Shown here piece by piece: positions 63,308 to 64,000 of a stretch of 64,000 nt of DNA. Both the position numbers and the translations under genes were made by a program. The stretch spans positions 2,852,001-2,916,000 of the forward strand of contig JANHCV010000001.1 in NCBI GenBank assembly GCA_025594325.1. Reading direction: 5' to 3'. The notes below the pieces were generated by a model. The model was given only the letters and a program-made list of their open reading frames with translations, did not search any database and was not told where the DNA came from. The DNA comes from Blastocladiella emersonii ATCC 22665 (lineage: Eukaryota; Blastocladiomycota; Blastocladiomycetes; Blastocladiales; Blastocladiaceae). Position 1 is the stretch's first letter, and each line of letters starts with the position of its first letter.

Positions 63308-64000
63308 CTAGTTGATCCTCGCCTTCGGGTCCCTGGACATGAACGCGCGGTAAACCTTCTCCGAGCTGGCCCTGCCGACCTTGTCGATCCGCGTGAGCAG
63401 GAGCGGCGCGCCCGCGGGGTCGGCCTCGTACGCCGCGTAGAGCGACATGACCGTTGGGTACACGCCCACGATTTTCCCCGCCGTGGCCTCCGTGATGCCC
63501 TTGATCTCGGCGAGTCCGTTGCGGAAGCTCTCGGTCGGCGTCTTGCCCTTCTTGCTCGTCACGTCGACGCACACGGTCTCCTGGTCCGTCTCCGCGGGAG
63601 GCCGGATGCTACACGGCGACGACGAGTCAGTCTGCGTGGATCAAGCGCGAGAAAGGAGTGCAAAGCGTACTGGTACGGGCGGCGGCCAACCTCGCACGTG
63701 AACCGGGCGAGGTACTCGAGCGTCTCCTTGCGCGAGTGCGTGTGCAGAACCTTGATGCCGTACGCGAGGACCCAGTCGTTGATGAGGTCGGGCACGCGCT
63801 GCCAGCCGAGCGCGTCGGGGATCTCGGTCGCGCCGTGGTAGTGCGGGTTGGTGGGGTTGCTGTTGTTGATGGCCACCCGGTTCGACTTGTGCTCCTTGTG
63901 GCGACGCTCCTTGAGCCACGCGTCGAGGTTCTCGACGAGAACGATGCACTTGGCGGTGCGGCGGTACTCAGCGAGCATGTGCGGCACCGCACCGCGCGGG
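63308..64000 (-). CDS. EME1: EME1/MMS4-type crossover-junction endonuclease subunit (3' part)
   Basis: Two exons are visible (64000-63671, 63608-63308); the 5' part lies outside the window. EME1 is the non-catalytic partner of MUS81, which cuts branched DNA. Visible pieces: YRRTAKCIVLVENLDAWLKE, the fungal insert VAINNSNPTNPHYHG, GIKVLHTHSRKETLEYLARF followed by EVGRRPYH, then the tandem helix-hairpin-helix region SFRNGLAEIKGITEATAGKI, VYPTVMSLYAAYEAD and KVYRAFMSRDPKARIN. No ERK-x3-D nuclease motif is seen in this part, which favours EME1 over MUS81. Confidence 0.75.

Noticed and set aside
1-64000. Assignment to a basidiomycete yeast (intron style and GC content resemble Trichosporonales)
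   Set aside because: CFAP100 and the lebercilin-like protein are ciliary, and class C receptors are not expected in such yeasts. A flagellated fungus explains all of it better.
1-64000. tRNA, rRNA or CRISPR arrays
   Set aside because: I saw no convincing A/B-box pairs, rRNA-like conserved segments or spaced direct repeats. The (GACCAC)n run at 31911-31940 is a plain microsatellite.
63308-64000. MUS81 instead of EME1 for the edge gene
   Set aside because: The visible part lacks an ERK-x3-D nuclease motif, and the C-terminal order fits EME1/MMS4 better. The missing 5' part could still change this.

Overview
The window is nuclear DNA of a fungus, probably a zoosporic (flagellated) one. Fungal markers are a fused PurK-PurE ADE2, a HAL4/SAT4-type kinase, ETR1 and a SEA4/MIOS homologue. 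Genes are dense (about 32 in 64 kb), strongly GC-rich, and split by many short introns of about 55-80 nt with a stereotyped GTACG...CTGAC...TGTAG signature. Two genes encode proteins known from cilia (a CFAP100/MIA1 homologue and a lebercilin-like coiled coil), which a yeast or mushroom should lack. Three class C (GABA-B-like) receptors also fit an early-diverging lineage. Blastocladiomycota is my best guess from GC content plus these genes; that is inference. All multi-exon models of complete genes were built by hand from splice signals, and their spliced lengths come out as whole codons, except the transposase, which needs a frame change.

Layout. 1-14 kb: a 5' fragment of an unknown gene, CCDC25/JLP2, a secreted CAP protein, ADE2, an unknown protein, a HAL4-like kinase and a large disordered Ser/Lys-rich protein. 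14.5-24.6 kb: a cluster of three paralogous class C GPCRs (A on +, B and C on -), each with a Venus-flytrap ectodomain, seven membrane helices and a C-terminal PH-like domain. 25-33.5 kb: transketolase, a GNAT acetyltransferase, LIS1 and an HP1-like chromodomain protein. 33.5-36 kb: a complete 2.44-kb PIF/Harbinger DNA transposon with terminal inverted repeats and TTA target duplications. 36-44.9 kb: a CHASE-PAS membrane sensor with a degenerate histidine-kinase core, ETR1, a Ser/Pro-rich protein with SxIP-like repeats and an acidic protein with two Atg8-interaction-like motifs. 45-50.7 kb: the lebercilin-like/fibronectin-III gene and CFAP100, divergently transcribed from a 288-bp shared promoter. 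51-64 kb: housekeeping genes (a DUF2415-like WD protein, two ATP23 metalloproteases, ARPC3 with a small membrane ORF 15 nt upstream, a V-ATPase f/RNaseK-like subunit, prefoldin 6, a PTC7-like phosphatase, MIOS/SEA4) and the 3' part of EME1.

Most neighbours have unrelated jobs. The groupings that look meaningful are the receptor cluster (local duplication), the ciliary gene pair (shared promoter), and the transposon, which sits between the 3' ends of two genes without breaking either.
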